Below, piece by piece: positions 6,863 through 6,928 of a stretch of 6,928 nt of DNA; position 1 is the first letter of the stretch; every line of letters begins with the position of its first letter. Source of the stretch: Bacteroidia bacterium (lineage in GTDB: Bacteria; Bacteroidota; Bacteroidia; Bacteroidales; BM520); assembly GCA_009930445.1 (NCBI GenBank), contig RZYD01000127.1, positions 1 to 6,928 of the forward strand, given 5' to 3'. Below the pieces are notes generated by a model. The model was not told the origin of the DNA. It ran no database searches and saw only the letters and a list, made by a program, of their open reading frames with translations. Made by a program: the position numbers and the translations under genes.

Positions 6863-6928
6863 ACCGGTAGTATTTACGCACAGTCGTGCGGTGCAGCGGA
6901 AACCGTTTACTGAAACCGACCCTTGCAG
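6863..6928. other. Right-edge segment with no assignable gene
   Basis: This stretch is more GC-rich than the leader beside it. It holds a short hairpin, CGCAC-AGTC-GTGCG (6877-6890), without a T run on either strand, and two copies of GAAACCG. One minus-strand frame is open to the edge but continues through the promoter and leader as unlikely-looking protein. It may be the flank of a gene or repeat lying outside the window; nothing more can be said. Confidence 0.3.

Noticed and set aside
6687..6881. 64-codon minus-strand frame starting at GTG whose stop overlaps the peptidase start codon (TAATG)
   Set aside because: The overlap looks like translational coupling, but the frame starts upstream of the full-consensus promoter, spans the leader, has no family resemblance and reads as random aromatic-rich sequence.
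6877..6890. CGCAC-AGTC-GTGCG hairpin as a terminator of an upstream gene
   Set aside because: The stem has only five pairs and neither side is followed by a T-rich tract.

Overview
The window comes from a member of the Bacteroidota. The evidence is a set of secreted proteins built around Type IX secretion system (T9SS) signatures: a type A sorting tail, a type B (gliding-motility-associated) C-terminal domain, a choice-of-anchor L domain, SprB/PKD-like repeats and a gingipain-type C25 peptidase. Intergenic TTTG / TAnnTTTG promoter motifs typical of the phylum and the absence of Shine-Dalgarno sequences agree. I cannot name the genus; a free-living or environmental Bacteroidota is an inference only.

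All four genes I can support lie on the minus strand, so transcription runs right to left. From the right: 6688-6928 is noncoding leader with a full-consensus promoter (6831-6862). Then come a 985-residue secreted C25 cysteine peptidase (3730-6687), an intrinsic terminator (3667-3702), and a 243-bp AT-rich gap with a 15-bp tandem repeat and a short palindrome. Next is a 189-residue signal peptide + Ig-like + type A sorting-domain protein (2917-3486), followed by a 229-bp gap with a 10-bp-phased TACGTA array and a promoter. Then a 140-residue protein that is almost only a signal peptide and a type B sorting domain (2265-2687). Last, after 56 bp, is the N-terminal 736 codons of a large choice-of-anchor L surface protein that runs off the left edge (1-2208).

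All four products carry signal peptides and should act at or beyond the cell surface. Passenger and sorting modules are distributed unusually: the big protease has no recognisable T9SS C-terminal domain, while the next two genes are little more than sorting domains. Whether these small proteins serve as sorting or anchoring partners for neighbouring proteins is a hypothesis, not something the sequence proves. No RNA genes, CRISPR arrays, insertion sequences or integration sites were seen. No gene-free stretch exceeds 300 bp.
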